Counted from the first letter of the stretch, positions 34,633 to 44,185 are shown. The stretch: DNA of 64,000 bases from Amylibacter sp. IMCC11727 (GCF_029854195.1 NZ_CP122960.1:2920001-2984000); one strand, 5' to 3'. Notes: generated from the letters alone by a model not told the origin. Made by a program: numbers and translations.

Positions 34633-35829
34633 TCCGCTTGCCATAGCCCCACATGATGCGAATAGCGATTAGCATCAACAGCGCCGACAAAACAAACGGC
34701 GCCCCTGGGAATGTGAACATCCAGCCTTCATCACTGAACACCCAGAACAGACCAACCATCACCGACGGCGCCAGAATGGACGCAATCGCACGCACCGAAC
34801 TGACCACGCCCTGCAATTCCCCTTGCGCATTGTCAGGCACCGCACGGCTCATGATCCCTTGCATCGCGGGCCCAGCCAACATGCCAAGCGCGCTCAGCGG
34901 CAGCAGTGCAAAAATCACCCAAGTGGCAGGGGCAAAGGCGATGCCCACAAACGACAGAAACTCCATCGACAGGCCCAAAACGGCGGTGCGTTGTTCCCCC
35001 AATCGCGGGATCACCACGCGGATTAGCACCCCTTGCGACAGCGCCATCATCGCCCCAAACGCGCCGAGCGATAGGCCAACAACCCAATTTTCCCAACCGA
35101 ACATCGCAAACGTAAAAAACGCCCAAGTAGAGGGGTATACAATAAACGCGAACTCTTGAAAAAAGAGAACTACTAACAAACGCGTTTGCCCGGCAAACTG
35201 GCTCACCTGCGCGATAGCCCCCCACGGCAATGCACGATGCCATTCAAAAGTGCGGCGGTTCTTCTCGTTCAAAGTCTCTTCAAATGCCAAGGCGCCATAA
35301 AGCGCAATGGCTCCCGCCAAAACAGCCGCTACAAAGAACGGCGCACGCGGTCCCCATTCAGCGGCAAACCCACCGATGACAGGCCCCAGAATAAACCCAA
35401 TGCCAAAGGCCGCGCCCAGCAATCCGAAATTCGCGCCCCGCTCTTCGGGCTTTGACACATCCGCAATCACTGCGCTGGCCGTGGAATGGTTCGCCGCCGT
35501 GATTCCGCCCAAAACACGCGCCGCCAGCAACAGCCAAATCGACCACGCAATCCCCATCAACACATAATCCACTGCCATTACAGACAGGGACACCAAAAGC
35601 ACTTTACGTCGCCCAAATCGGTCCGACAGATTTCCGATCAGCGGCCCAAACAAAAACTGCATCAGCGCGAAAACGGTGGACATAATCCCCCCCAAATCGC
35701 CGCATTCGCCAAAGTGGACCCGCCCAGATCTAGCATTAGATCATCCATCACAGGCATAATCAGACCAATGCCAATCGCATCAATCATCACCGTCAACAGG
35801 ATGAAATAAACCGCACGTGTGTTGGACAT
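34622..35829 (-). pseudogene. MFS transporter, TCR/Tet type, with a one-base frameshift
   Basis: The open frame ending at 34622 encodes 357 residues of a TetA-like MFS transporter (LFGPLIGNLSDRFGRRKVLL, the loop 2-3 motif A, and GPVIGGFAAEWGPRAPFF) but lacks the first membrane segment. That segment lies just upstream in another frame: an ATG at 35829 gives MSNTRAVYFILLTVMIDAIG and runs to ANAAIWG. The two frames meet at a run of seven G (minus strand, 35687-35693); eight G would restore AAIWGGIMSTVF. So there is a single-base deletion in a homopolymer, either a true frameshift, a slippage switch, or a sequencing error. The gene overlaps the convergent RTX gene by 11 bases. Confidence 0.8.
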
Positions 35830-35943
35830 GGAAATAATAACCTTAAACTCAGTAGGGGGAAACTAGACCCAGAGAGCACTGCTTACAAGAGGGATATTTT
35901 TTAGGCGAGAACAGCTAAAAAATACCCCAAAGCGCGCCAGCGC

Positions 35944-36056
35944 CATGCCCGACCTCCCCCACGGGAGGGCATTCCGCCAAAATGACAGCGAAAGGCGAAA
36001 TGTAAGGAGTACAGCAACCTTGCAACGAGCCGCAGCATCTCCCGAGGTCGGGCATG
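35944..36056. repeat. REP/REPIN-like element, copy 2
   Basis: 113 bases with a 13-base perfect terminal inverted repeat: it begins CATGCCCGACCTC and ends GAGGTCGGGCATG. A short hairpin CCTCCC-CCAC-GGGAGG lies at the left end. Copy 1 is at 10998-11112. The two share ends and length but not the interior. It lies between the frameshifted MFS gene and the end of the Ala-rich gene. Confidence 0.75.
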
Positions 36057-36090
36057 ACGTTGTCACACCCGCCCCCCAAATATCCCGTAG

Positions 36091-36108
36091 GGCGGGCTTA
36101 AGCCCGCC
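36091..36108. repeat. 18-base perfect palindrome at the 3' end of the Ala-rich gene
   Basis: GGCGGGCTTAAGCCCGCC, preceded by GTA. It starts 9 bases beyond the stop of the minus-strand gene ending at 36117, so it could form a hairpin at that transcript's end, but no T-run follows. Similar GTAGGGYGGGCTT...AGCCC palindromes are, to my knowledge, dispersed in many bacterial genomes. Confidence 0.6.
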
Positions 36109-36116
36109 AAAGCCCA

Positions 36117-37856
36117 TCAAATCGGCCAAGGAATGTTTTTAAAGATCGCCAACAACTGCTCGAAAGCCACGCGCGTTTGCACGGGCAGGAACACGTAACT
36201 CACACCTGCCACCCCTGCCGTTTTTGCAGTTATGTCCAGAGCTTTATCGCCGACCTGTCCCGCCACCTGCAAAGATCGCAGTGACAATCGCACCAAAGTA
36301 ACCGCAAGCGCCTTCGCTTTTTTGTTAAACTTGGCCAACTTCGCTGGATCAACGTCGCTGTCAGCTGCATCCAACTTCGTCGCCTCCAGTGTGATTTCAT
36401 CCAATCGGCTTTTTAAGACAGCAGCATCATTTTCATCCAACTTAGGAATATTGTCTGTCTCGCTTTCCAGCACACCTGAAAATGCTGACTTCAATGCTTC
36501 TGATATCGATGATGGGGTTGCATCCGCATCAATCTCAACTTTGTCCAAATGACCAGTTCGTGCCAAGGCGGCTGCAAAGTAGTGCCGCATCAATTCAAAA
36601 TGCTGCTCAACCAACCGCTCCAACTGAGATTGCAATCGGTCGCCGATCACATCCGCGATCCAGCTGTCCAAACTCGCCTCATGCAAATCCGTTCCAGAGA
36701 ACATCAGCAATCGCGGGCGCAGATCGCGCAAAGGGCGTTTAACTTCACCTGCATAGTCCTGCAACTCACGTCGAAACCCCTCGTCGATTTGCTTGGTTTC
36801 CAGCGACGCCAACAATCTCTCTGACTTACTGCGGAGCAGTTCAAGAAGTTCAGAAATGTCTTTTTGAAGCCGTTCATCCTCTAGGTCAGAAAGGTCACTT
36901 GGAAAAGGAACCATCCGCATAAGGTTTTTTAAATCGTCATAGCTAAAGTCCGCCAATGCCGAACGCAGGATGGATGTGTCCAAAATTGTTTCGACATTCC
37001 CTTCGCTCTTTGCTGGTTTTGGATTGCCATCAGCCTCCGCAAAAATCCCAGCAATCACCCCATTGGTGTAGGCGACATCATTTTCGCGCCAATCCTCATC
37101 AGGGATAAGCGCTACCTTTTCTAACACTTTACGCGACAACAATTTGCCGTCGCGAAAACCTTCATAAATTGGATACCAAACCTCCCAATGCTCTCCTCGC
37201 GCTGTCAGTTTTGTTTTCACCTCGGCCCATTGTTTCGACACCTGATCAGGCACGCCGTCAACCCATAGCGATGTTCCCATCAACCCAACAGGTGACAGAC
37301 CTTGGGATAATGCCTTTAAATCGGATCGAATAACTGACCAGTAAACAGCGGAATTTGCTGCGACAATGGCTGCGGCATCAGAAGCATCAGAAGCAGCTAT
37401 GGCGGCCTGGGTGGCTGCGACGATGGCCGCATCGGCGCTGACCGCATCAGTGGCCTTGGCGGCAGCGTGGGCGGCAGCGGCGGCTGGGGAAACATCGGCG
37501 TCATTGGTAACAGCCGCACCGATGGCCGCATCGACGGCTGCATCGACAGCGGCGTAGGCACCATCGACGACAATCTTGATTTCAGGGGTTGGCCATGTGC
37601 TAGCAACTGCGGCAATTAAGTTTGCACGTTGCCCAGTAAGAATCAAACGTGTCCAGTTGTCTTCCCAAACGCTATTAATAACCAACATTGGCCACATGCG
37701 CAGAGCGACACGCGCAGCGATCACCTGCGCCACCTCTTCGGGCTGCTCCAGTAAATACGTCTCTAGCGTCGCCCGATCCACAACCTCCGAAATCTCAACC
37801 AAACCGCCACTCCTTCCACCCTCAATTTGGCCACTCCCTGTGCCCATATCAACCAA
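36117..37856 (-). CDS. Large Ala-rich hypothetical protein
   Basis: 579 residues, no signal peptide. Residues about 97-175 form a low-complexity stretch built on AVDAA, AAAHAAAKA and ASDASDAAA units, likely a long helix. This is followed by GEHWEVWYPIYEGFRDGK and IPDEDWRENDVAYTNGVIAGI (about 218-275), which resemble a conserved EHWEVW...Y..R..G / IPDEDW segment I have seen in uncharacterised alphaproteobacterial proteins. The second half (about 300-540) is charged and predicted helical or coiled-coil, with Leu-rich heptads, and the last 30 residues are hydrophobic. Function unknown. It is monocistronic, ending near a palindrome and a REP-like element. Confidence 0.75.
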   Translation of the reverse strand: MVDMGTGSGQIEGGRSGGLVEISEVVDRATLETYLLEQPEEVAQVIAARVALRMWPMLVINSVWEDNWTRLILTGQRANLIAAVASTWPTPEIKIVVDGAYAAVDAAVDAAIGAAVTNDADVSPAAAAAHAAAKATDAVSADAAIVAATQAAIAASDASDAAAIVAANSAVYWSVIRSDLKALSQGLSPVGLMGTSLWVDGVPDQVSKQWAEVKTKLTARGEHWEVWYPIYEGFRDGKLLSRKVLEKVALIPDEDWRENDVAYTNGVIAGIFAEADGNPKPAKSEGNVETILDTSILRSALADFSYDDLKNLMRMVPFPSDLSDLEDERLQKDISELLELLRSKSERLLASLETKQIDEGFRRELQDYAGEVKRPLRDLRPRLLMFSGTDLHEASLDSWIADVIGDRLQSQLERLVEQHFELMRHYFAAALARTGHLDKVEIDADATPSSISEALKSAFSGVLESETDNIPKLDENDAAVLKSRLDEITLEATKLDAADSDVDPAKLAKFNKKAKALAVTLVRLSLRSLQVAGQVGDKALDITAKTAGVAGVSYVFLPVQTRVAFEQLLAIFKNIPWPI

Positions 37857-37987
37857 ACCCGTTGCGCAAATCGTTAACGCGTCATTCCACCAAACTTGCT
37901 GGCGTAAAGCTGGCTGGTTTGCGGGGTGGTTTGCATCCTCTTAACAAAGTCCTACCCCAGCGTGTCTTAACGCACCGTGCGCCCGCT

Positions 37988-39226
37988 TCAGTCCTCGACG
38001 GGCGGGGCCCCGCCAGCAAAGGCATTGGCTTGATCATATCGCGGAGCCGCTTCCTGCATTTCCAGATGCAATCCCTCCCCCGTCCAAGGGTTCGCACGGG
38101 CCAAATCTTCGTCAAACTCAATGCCCAGTCCTGGGGCGGTTGGGGCCACGATATACCCGTTATCCCATTGAATTGTATGCTTAATCAGGTCGAGATGAAA
38201 CGCCCCACCGGTCTGAATGGTCTCCGCCATCAGCAGGTTTGGAATGTTCGCCGCCAGTTGAATATTCGCCGCCCATTCCACGGGTCCCGCATACAAATGC
38301 GGTGCCATTTGGGCGTTATACACTTCGGCAATGGCGGCGATCTTTTTGGTCTCTAAAATCCCACCAGACCGCCCCAACGCGGGTTGCAAAATAGTTGCCG
38401 CACCCGACCGCAAGACAGGCGCAAATTCTGCTTTGGAAACAAGGCGTTCACCCGTTGCCACAGGGATGCGAACCGCGCGCGCCACCTTGGCCATTTCCTC
38501 GATATTGTCAGGCGGGATCGGCTCTTCAAACCACAAGGGGGAATAGGGTTCCAGCGCCTGCCCCAAACGGATCGCCCCCGCCGTTGAAAACTGCCCATGC
38601 GTTCCAAACAGCAGGTCCGCCTTATCGCCAACCGCCTCGCGGATCGCCTTACAAAACGCCACCGATTGCGCGATATCGCCCATCGCAGGCATATGCCCCC
38701 CCCGCATCGTATAGGGTCCTGCGGGATCAAATTTCACTGCCGTAAACCCTTGATCCACAGCGGCTTTTGCACTTTCAGCCGCCATCTCGGGAGACGACCA
38801 AAACGCCGTAATTTCATGATGCTCCATCGGATAGAGATAAGTATAAGACCGTATCCGCTCGTTCATCAGCCCGCCCATCAGCGCGTAAACGGGCCGATCA
38901 TGGGCCTTGCCCAAAATATCCCAACAGGCAATTTCCATCCCCGAAAACGCGCCAATGGTCGTCGGATCAGGTCGCTGGGTAAAGCCAGACGAATACGCAC
39001 GGCGGAACATAAGCTCAATGTTTTCAACATTCTCCCCCATCATATGACGTTCAAACACATCTTTTATCACCGCACACATCGCCTCGGGTCCCACCGCTGC
39101 GGCATAGACCTCGCCGTAGCCGACAATGCCATTATCCGTGGTGAGTTTGACGAAAATGAAATACCGCCCGCCCCAACCGGGTGGACGGTTTCCAACCACA
39201 AAAATCTCAAGATCGGTCAGCTTCAT
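37988..39226 (-). CDS. Enolase-superfamily enzyme (mandelate racemase/muconate lactonizing family)
   Basis: 412 residues from the ATG at 39226, which has AAAGGAG at ideal spacing. The N-terminal capping domain (residues 1-125) leads to a barrel with AVKFDPAGPYT (general base region), LLFGTHGQFSTAGA, WFEEPIPPDN (metal Glu), VATGERLVSK (metal Glu) and QPALGRSGGI, with MAPHLYAGPV at the end. It abstracts a proton alpha to a carboxylate. The pattern is that of acid-sugar dehydratases, but I cannot name the substrate. No sugar transporter or regulator gene is adjacent. Confidence 0.85.
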   Translation of the reverse strand: MKLTDLEIFVVGNRPPGWGGRYFIFVKLTTDNGIVGYGEVYAAAVGPEAMCAVIKDVFERHMMGENVENIELMFRRAYSSGFTQRPDPTTIGAFSGMEIACWDILGKAHDRPVYALMGGLMNERIRSYTYLYPMEHHEITAFWSSPEMAAESAKAAVDQGFTAVKFDPAGPYTMRGGHMPAMGDIAQSVAFCKAIREAVGDKADLLFGTHGQFSTAGAIRLGQALEPYSPLWFEEPIPPDNIEEMAKVARAVRIPVATGERLVSKAEFAPVLRSGAATILQPALGRSGGILETKKIAAIAEVYNAQMAPHLYAGPVEWAANIQLAANIPNLLMAETIQTGGAFHLDLIKHTIQWDNGYIVAPTAPGLGIEFDEDLARANPWTGEGLHLEMQEAAPRYDQANAFAGGAPPVED

Positions 39227-39459
39227 GAAACGGCTCCTTTTTTTCATCACCCTGACGGGGGTCCGCAGATTTTTCCAGCCCGTTTACGAACTCTTAGTCG
39301 TTTTCTGCTAACTCTTTCGTATCGTCGACTGTCTCGGCGCGTTCGACCAATTTTTCACCACTCAATCCACAGGCGTCGCCACGGCAAACCCCGAAACAGA
39401 CTAGACCTTTGCCTGCGAACGGCCTATTGCACGGCCAAACTCATGCAGGATGACGCTTC

Positions 39460-41073
39460 GTGACCAAACGCACACCCATTTCCGATTTCGCCGCTAATTT
39501 GCGTAACAATTCGTATTTCTCGCACCCGCGGGAACTGAACTTGCCGCAAACCCGCACCGATATCCTGTCGGGCCTAACCGTTGCATTGGCGTTGGTTCCC
39601 GAAGCTGTCGCTTTTGCTTTTGTTGCTGGTGTTGATCCGCTGGTCGGCCTGTACGCCGCATTCATCGTTGGCTTGATCACTGCCGCGTTTGGCGGGCGTC
39701 CTGGCATGATTTCTGGGGCAACGGGTGCGCTGGCGGTTGTTATGGTCTCGCTCGTGGCAGATCACGGCGTGCAGTATCTGTTCGCCACGGTCGTCCTGAT
39801 GGGGATTTTACAAATTGCTGCGGGTATTTTCCGCCTTGGTAAATTCATCCGCATGGTGCCACACCCTGTGATGCTTGGCTTTGTAAACGGCCTCGCCATC
39901 GTTATTTTCTTGGCGCAAATGGAACAGTTCAAGGTGCCAGATGGCGAAGGGCATCATGAATGGATGTCGGGCAGCACGCTTTGGATCACGCTTGCGCTGG
40001 TTGCGGCCACGATGGCCATTATCTGGGTCACGCCGCGCCTGACCAAGGCATTTCCCGCACCGCTTGCCGCCATTGGTATCATCGCTGCGGCGGTTATTCT
40101 GTTCGATGTTCCCGTCCCACGCGTTGGCGACTTGGCTTCTGTTGAAGGCGGCTTGCCAGCTTTCGCAATTCCATCCGTTCCGCTCACGCTCGAAACACTG
40201 TGGATCATCCTGCCTTACGCAGTGATCCTCGCGGCCATTGGCCTGATCGAAAGCCTGCTTACCCTCAACCTTGTGGGTGAAATCACCAACCAGCGGGGCG
40301 GCGCATCAAAAGAATGCCTCGCGCAAGGGGCCGCAAATACGGTCACAGGTTTCTTTGGCGGCATGGGCGGCTGTGCCATGATCGGCCAGTCCATGATCAA
40401 CGTAAACTCTGGCGGTCGCGGGCGTCTGTCTGGCATTTCCGCGGCGCTGTTCCTGCTTGCCTTTATCCTGGTGGGCAGCAGCATTATCGAACTGATCCCA
40501 CTGGCCGCATTGGTGGGCGTGATGTTCATGGTCGTCATTGGCACCTTCGCATGGCAATCCCTTAAAATCCTTGCCCGCGTACCCCGCGCCGATGCCTTCG
40601 TGATTATTCTCGTCACCGCGGTAACCGTTGCAGAAGACCTCGCCATTGCGGTTGTGGTTGGCGTCATCGTGTCCGCACTGGTTTACGCATGGAACGCCGC
40701 CTCACGCATTTCCGCAACCGCGCATCCATCCAAATCTGAACCGGGCGCACGGGTTTACGATATCGAAGGCCCCCTGTTCTTTGGCTCTGCCACGCGGTTC
40801 CAAGAATTGTTCAAACCTGCAGATGATCCAGACACAGTCATTCTCGATTTCGCGGGGTCACGGGTTGTGGACCAATCCGCTTTGCAAGCGATTGAAGCGG
40901 TGGCAGAAAAATACGACGCGGCAGGCAAACGCCTGATGCTGCGCCACCTGAGCCAAGACTGCCACCAACTGTTGAACAAAGCAGGGCAATTGATGGTCGA
41001 TACAGACGATGATCCAGATTACCGCTTGTCAGTGGATTACGATGTACAATTGGGCCGCATCGGGAGCCACTAA
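39460..41073 (+). CDS. SulP family anion transporter with STAS domain
   Basis: 537 residues, starting at a GTG. About 11-14 membrane segments occupy residues 35-410; the SulP signature is ALALVPEAVAFAFVAGVDPLVGLYA (about 41-65, landmark), with LTLNLVGEITNQRGGASKE further on. The C-terminal STAS domain (about 430-530) contains GPLFFGSATRFQEL and VILDFAGSRVVDQSA, the Ser/Asp loop. SulP proteins move sulfate, bicarbonate or dicarboxylates, and the substrate is not deducible here. It is monocistronic and convergent with the alcohol dehydrogenase gene. Confidence 0.92.
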   Translation: MTKRTPISDFAANLRNNSYFSHPRELNLPQTRTDILSGLTVALALVPEAVAFAFVAGVDPLVGLYAAFIVGLITAAFGGRPGMISGATGALAVVMVSLVADHGVQYLFATVVLMGILQIAAGIFRLGKFIRMVPHPVMLGFVNGLAIVIFLAQMEQFKVPDGEGHHEWMSGSTLWITLALVAATMAIIWVTPRLTKAFPAPLAAIGIIAAAVILFDVPVPRVGDLASVEGGLPAFAIPSVPLTLETLWIILPYAVILAAIGLIESLLTLNLVGEITNQRGGASKECLAQGAANTVTGFFGGMGGCAMIGQSMINVNSGGRGRLSGISAALFLLAFILVGSSIIELIPLAALVGVMFMVVIGTFAWQSLKILARVPRADAFVIILVTAVTVAEDLAIAVVVGVIVSALVYAWNAASRISATAHPSKSEPGARVYDIEGPLFFGSATRFQELFKPADDPDTVILDFAGSRVVDQSALQAIEAVAEKYDAAGKRLMLRHLSQDCHQLLNKAGQLMVDTDDDPDYRLSVDYDVQLGRIGSH

Positions 41074-41094
41074 CCCCGACGCAACCCAACTGTA

Positions 41095-42177
41095 TTAATC
41101 AAAGACGATCACGTTGCGGCGGGATTTACCTGCCTTAGTGTCTTCAATTGCTTCGTTGATTTGATCGAGCGAGTAGCGGTTCGAAATCAGCTCATCAAGC
41201 TTCAGTCGGCCCTGTTTGTACTGTTCGATCAGCCACGGAATATCCCGTTTCAAAACGGTTTCGCCCATCAAAGATCCTTTGATCGTTTGGCTCAGGGCCG
41301 TAATCATCACGGGTTCATAACTGGCGAATTGCCCTGATGGGGGCATCCCCACCATGATCACTTCGCCGCGCGGGGCAAGGTAATCGGTGGCGGTTTCAAA
41401 CGCTTTGATCGCCCCAACGGTCACAAACACATAATCCACACCGCGCCCACCAGTGGCCGCCTTTACCTTGTCTACTACATCCGCGTCCGTTGCCTTGATC
41501 GCGTGGGTTGCGCCAAATTCCAGCGCGCCATCGAGTTTGTCGTCTTCCAAATCCAGCGCAACGATGGTGACACATCCGCTCAGTACGGCCCCTTGGATTG
41601 CGTTCAAACCGACGCCCCCAGCACCGATCACCGCAACCGTGCTGCCAGGCCGTGCCCCCGCTGTATTAGTGACCGCCCCAAGCCCTGTGATCACACCACA
41701 AGACAGCAAGCTCGCCACATCCATGGATAGATCTTCTGGGATCGAAACAATCTGACTTTGATCCACCACAACGCTTTCGGCAAACGCACCCGTGCTGATG
41801 CCGTGTTGGGCCACCTCACCATCTTTTAATCGAATGGGGGATTCTTCCACGCGGTCATAGGGCTCTTCGCAGTTCACCAAATGCCCCGATCCACAGGATG
41901 GACACGCCCCGCAGGAGCGCAACAATGTAACCAGAACAGGATCGCCAACCGCATATCCTTTGACTCCATCGCCCACTTCGGTGATGCGCCCCGCAGCTTC
42001 GTGCCCGAACACCGCGGGCAGATGCCCACCCCACGCGCCGTCTTGGGCGAAAATGTCCGAATGACAAATGGCGCAGGCTTCCAGCTTTACCTGCACTTGG
42101 CCCCGTTTCGGGGCCTCAAGCGTGATCTCTTCAATGCTCAGATCAGCGCCAAATTCACGGCAAACCGCTGCTTTCAT
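41095..42177 (-). CDS. Zinc-dependent alcohol dehydrogenase (MDR family)
   Basis: 360 residues from the ATG at 42177; the upstream frame overlaps the ureohydrolase end and is not family-like. Catalytic zinc: CAICHSDIF (about 36-44) and GHEAAGRI. Structural zinc: CGACPSCGSGHLVNC (about 88-102, four Cys). Rossmann: VIGAGGVGLNAIQGA. This is the class III-like branch of medium-chain dehydrogenases. It lies 35 bases downstream of the guanidinobutyrase-like gene and is probably in its operon, where it could act on an aminoaldehyde or alcohol from amine breakdown; that link is inference. Confidence 0.88.
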   Translation of the reverse strand: MKAAVCREFGADLSIEEITLEAPKRGQVQVKLEACAICHSDIFAQDGAWGGHLPAVFGHEAAGRITEVGDGVKGYAVGDPVLVTLLRSCGACPSCGSGHLVNCEEPYDRVEESPIRLKDGEVAQHGISTGAFAESVVVDQSQIVSIPEDLSMDVASLLSCGVITGLGAVTNTAGARPGSTVAVIGAGGVGLNAIQGAVLSGCVTIVALDLEDDKLDGALEFGATHAIKATDADVVDKVKAATGGRGVDYVFVTVGAIKAFETATDYLAPRGEVIMVGMPPSGQFASYEPVMITALSQTIKGSLMGETVLKRDIPWLIEQYKQGRLKLDELISNRYSLDQINEAIEDTKAGKSRRNVIVFD

Positions 42178-42212
42178 GATGTTTTTCCCATTGTTCTTTG
42201 ATGTGAGGATAT

Positions 42213-43157
42213 TCAGCCGCCGGTTTTGACACCCGGCAAAATGCACAGCATTTCGTATAAGATATTGGCGCCAACCAGCGCGGTGTTCCCTGATGGATCA
42301 TAAGGGGGCGACACTTCTACCAGATCCACACCAACGATGTTCAGCCCAGCCAAACCACGGATCAATTCCACCGCTTGGGGCGGGGTCAGGCCACAAATTT
42401 CAGGCGTCCCCGTTCCGGGCGCATAGGCAGGATCAAGGCTGTCGATATCATAGGTAATGTAACATGGCGTATCGCCGATATGTTCTTTGATCCGTGCGGC
42501 CAGCGGTGTCAGCGATTGATGCCACAGCTCCTCGGCTTGGATCACCGTAAACCCCCAACGGCGTGCCTCATCAAAATCATCTGCCGCATAACCAGTGCCA
42601 CGCAACCCGATCTGAAACACTTTATTGTCCTGCAACAGACCTTCTTCATGGGCGCGACGAAACGGCGTGCCGTGCGCGATTTCTTCGCCAAACATATGTT
42701 CATTGATGTCCGCATGGGCATCCACATGAACCAGCGCCACGGGGCCGTGTTTTTTGGCAATGGACCGCAATACAGGCAGTGTCAGCGTGTGATCTCCGCC
42801 GAGCGTCATCGGGGTTACATCGTGTTTTAAAACTTCGTCATAATACTCCGTGATCCGCCGAACTGAGTCCTTCAGATCAAAGGTATTGATCGGCACATCG
42901 CCCAGATCGGCGCATTGCAAACTGTCAAACGGGGCCGCGCGGGTCCACATATTGTAGGGGCGCAGCATATTGCTTTCGGCGCGGATTTGTTTGGGACCAA
43001 ACCGCGTTCCAGACCGCCAACTTGTGCCAATGTCCATCGGAATGCCGATAAAGCCAACATCCAAACCTTGTGCCGTATCCGCCGCCGGCAGGCGCATAAA
43101 CGTGCCTGGCCCTGCAAAACGGGGCATCTCATTTCCACCTAACGGTTGGTTTGGCAT
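42213..43157 (-). CDS. Ureohydrolase, guanidinobutyrase-like
   Basis: 314 residues, arginase/agmatinase fold with a binuclear manganese site: LGGDHTLTLP (about 123-132), VHVDAHADIN (DAHAD, about 147-156) and YDIDSLDPAYAPGTGTPE (DIDxxDP, about 236-253). The opening QPLGGNEMPRF and the tail GANILYEMLCILPGV closely recall Pseudomonas GbuA (4-guanidinobutyrate to 4-aminobutyrate plus urea), more than SpeB. Specificity within this family is hard to call from sequence, and guanidinopropionase is an alternative. It follows the agmatinase-like gene by one base. Confidence 0.85.
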   Translation of the reverse strand: MPNQPLGGNEMPRFAGPGTFMRLPAADTAQGLDVGFIGIPMDIGTSWRSGTRFGPKQIRAESNMLRPYNMWTRAAPFDSLQCADLGDVPINTFDLKDSVRRITEYYDEVLKHDVTPMTLGGDHTLTLPVLRSIAKKHGPVALVHVDAHADINEHMFGEEIAHGTPFRRAHEEGLLQDNKVFQIGLRGTGYAADDFDEARRWGFTVIQAEELWHQSLTPLAARIKEHIGDTPCYITYDIDSLDPAYAPGTGTPEICGLTPPQAVELIRGLAGLNIVGVDLVEVSPPYDPSGNTALVGANILYEMLCILPGVKTGG

Positions 43158-43158
43158 A

Positions 43159-44127
43159 TCAGGCTCCGAACTTTTGGCGATGCGCCCACAGGCACATCAA
43201 TTCAACAGCTACATGCGCACCTGCAATCGCCGTTGCTCCGCTTACGTCATATTGTGGTGAAACCTCGACAACATCCATGCCCACCACGTTGATCCCCGCC
43301 AACCCGCGCAGAATCGCAGCGGCCTGACCACTGGACAAACCACCCCAAACGGGCGTGCCCGTGCCAGGTGCAAACGCTGGATCAAGGCAATCAATATCAA
43401 ACGTCAGATAGGTCTGATGATCGCCAAGGATCGCTTTGATCTTCTCAACCACCGCCTCTGGTCCAATGCGATGCACCTCTGGCGCGTCGATGGTTGGCAC
43501 GCCGAGGTTATCTGGATTTGAGGTACGAATGCCCACTTGAACAGATCGCTCAACGTCGATCAAACCTTCCTTAACGGCCTTGTAAAACATGGTTCCATGA
43601 TCAATCCGATCAGGATCATCATCGACCCAAGTGTCTGAATGCGCATCAAAATGCAAAAGCGATAGGGGGCCATATTTCTCTGCGTGCGCCTTAAGAATGG
43701 GATAGCTGACATAATGATCCCCCCCGATCGACAAACACGCCGTGTTCGTGGCCAGAATACCGGCAATGTGGTTTTGCAGTGCTTTGGGAAACTCCCAAAT
43801 TTTCGCATGATCGAATGCCACATCGCCGTAGTCCACAACGTTGAACTCGACCATCGGGTCCACATCCCACCCATAGGGCGCATCAGGGGATTGCAATGCG
43901 CTCGCTTCACGTACCGCGCGAGGACCGAGCCGCGTACCAGGGCGGTTTGTAACCGCACAATCAAACGGAATGCCTGTTACTGCCAGATCCGCATCCGATA
44001 AATCCTTGGTATAAGTGCGCCGCAGGAACGATGTGGCCCCCGCATAGGTTGCTTCAAACGAATTGCCTTTGTGACCTTCTCGCGTGAACGCCTCGTCAAT
44101 GACCTTAGCTGCATCTTCCAGTGCCAT
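43159..44127 (-). CDS. speB: Agmatinase
   Basis: 322 residues, manganese ureohydrolase: IGGDHYVSYP (about 141-150), HFDAHSDTWVDD (about 165-176) and TFDIDCLDPAFAPGTGTPVW (about 252-271). The substrate loop contains HGTMFYKAV. It would split agmatine into putrescine and urea. A second, divergent ureohydrolase gene follows one base later and an alcohol dehydrogenase after that, so the three probably form one transcript. A putrescine-type aminotransferase lies 8 kb away. Confidence 0.87.
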   Translation of the reverse strand: MALEDAAKVIDEAFTREGHKGNSFEATYAGATSFLRRTYTKDLSDADLAVTGIPFDCAVTNRPGTRLGPRAVREASALQSPDAPYGWDVDPMVEFNVVDYGDVAFDHAKIWEFPKALQNHIAGILATNTACLSIGGDHYVSYPILKAHAEKYGPLSLLHFDAHSDTWVDDDPDRIDHGTMFYKAVKEGLIDVERSVQVGIRTSNPDNLGVPTIDAPEVHRIGPEAVVEKIKAILGDHQTYLTFDIDCLDPAFAPGTGTPVWGGLSSGQAAAILRGLAGINVVGMDVVEVSPQYDVSGATAIAGAHVAVELMCLWAHRQKFGA

Positions 44128-44185
44128 ATGCTGTCTCCCTTGTTCGAAAACAGCATTTGCACAACGAATGCAAAACGCAAGCGGC

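Noticed and set aside
37366..37557. 63-codon Ala-rich frame on the plus strand
   Set aside because: It is the reverse strand of the Ala-rich region of the 579-residue protein; GC-rich Ala codons read as Ala/Ser on both strands.
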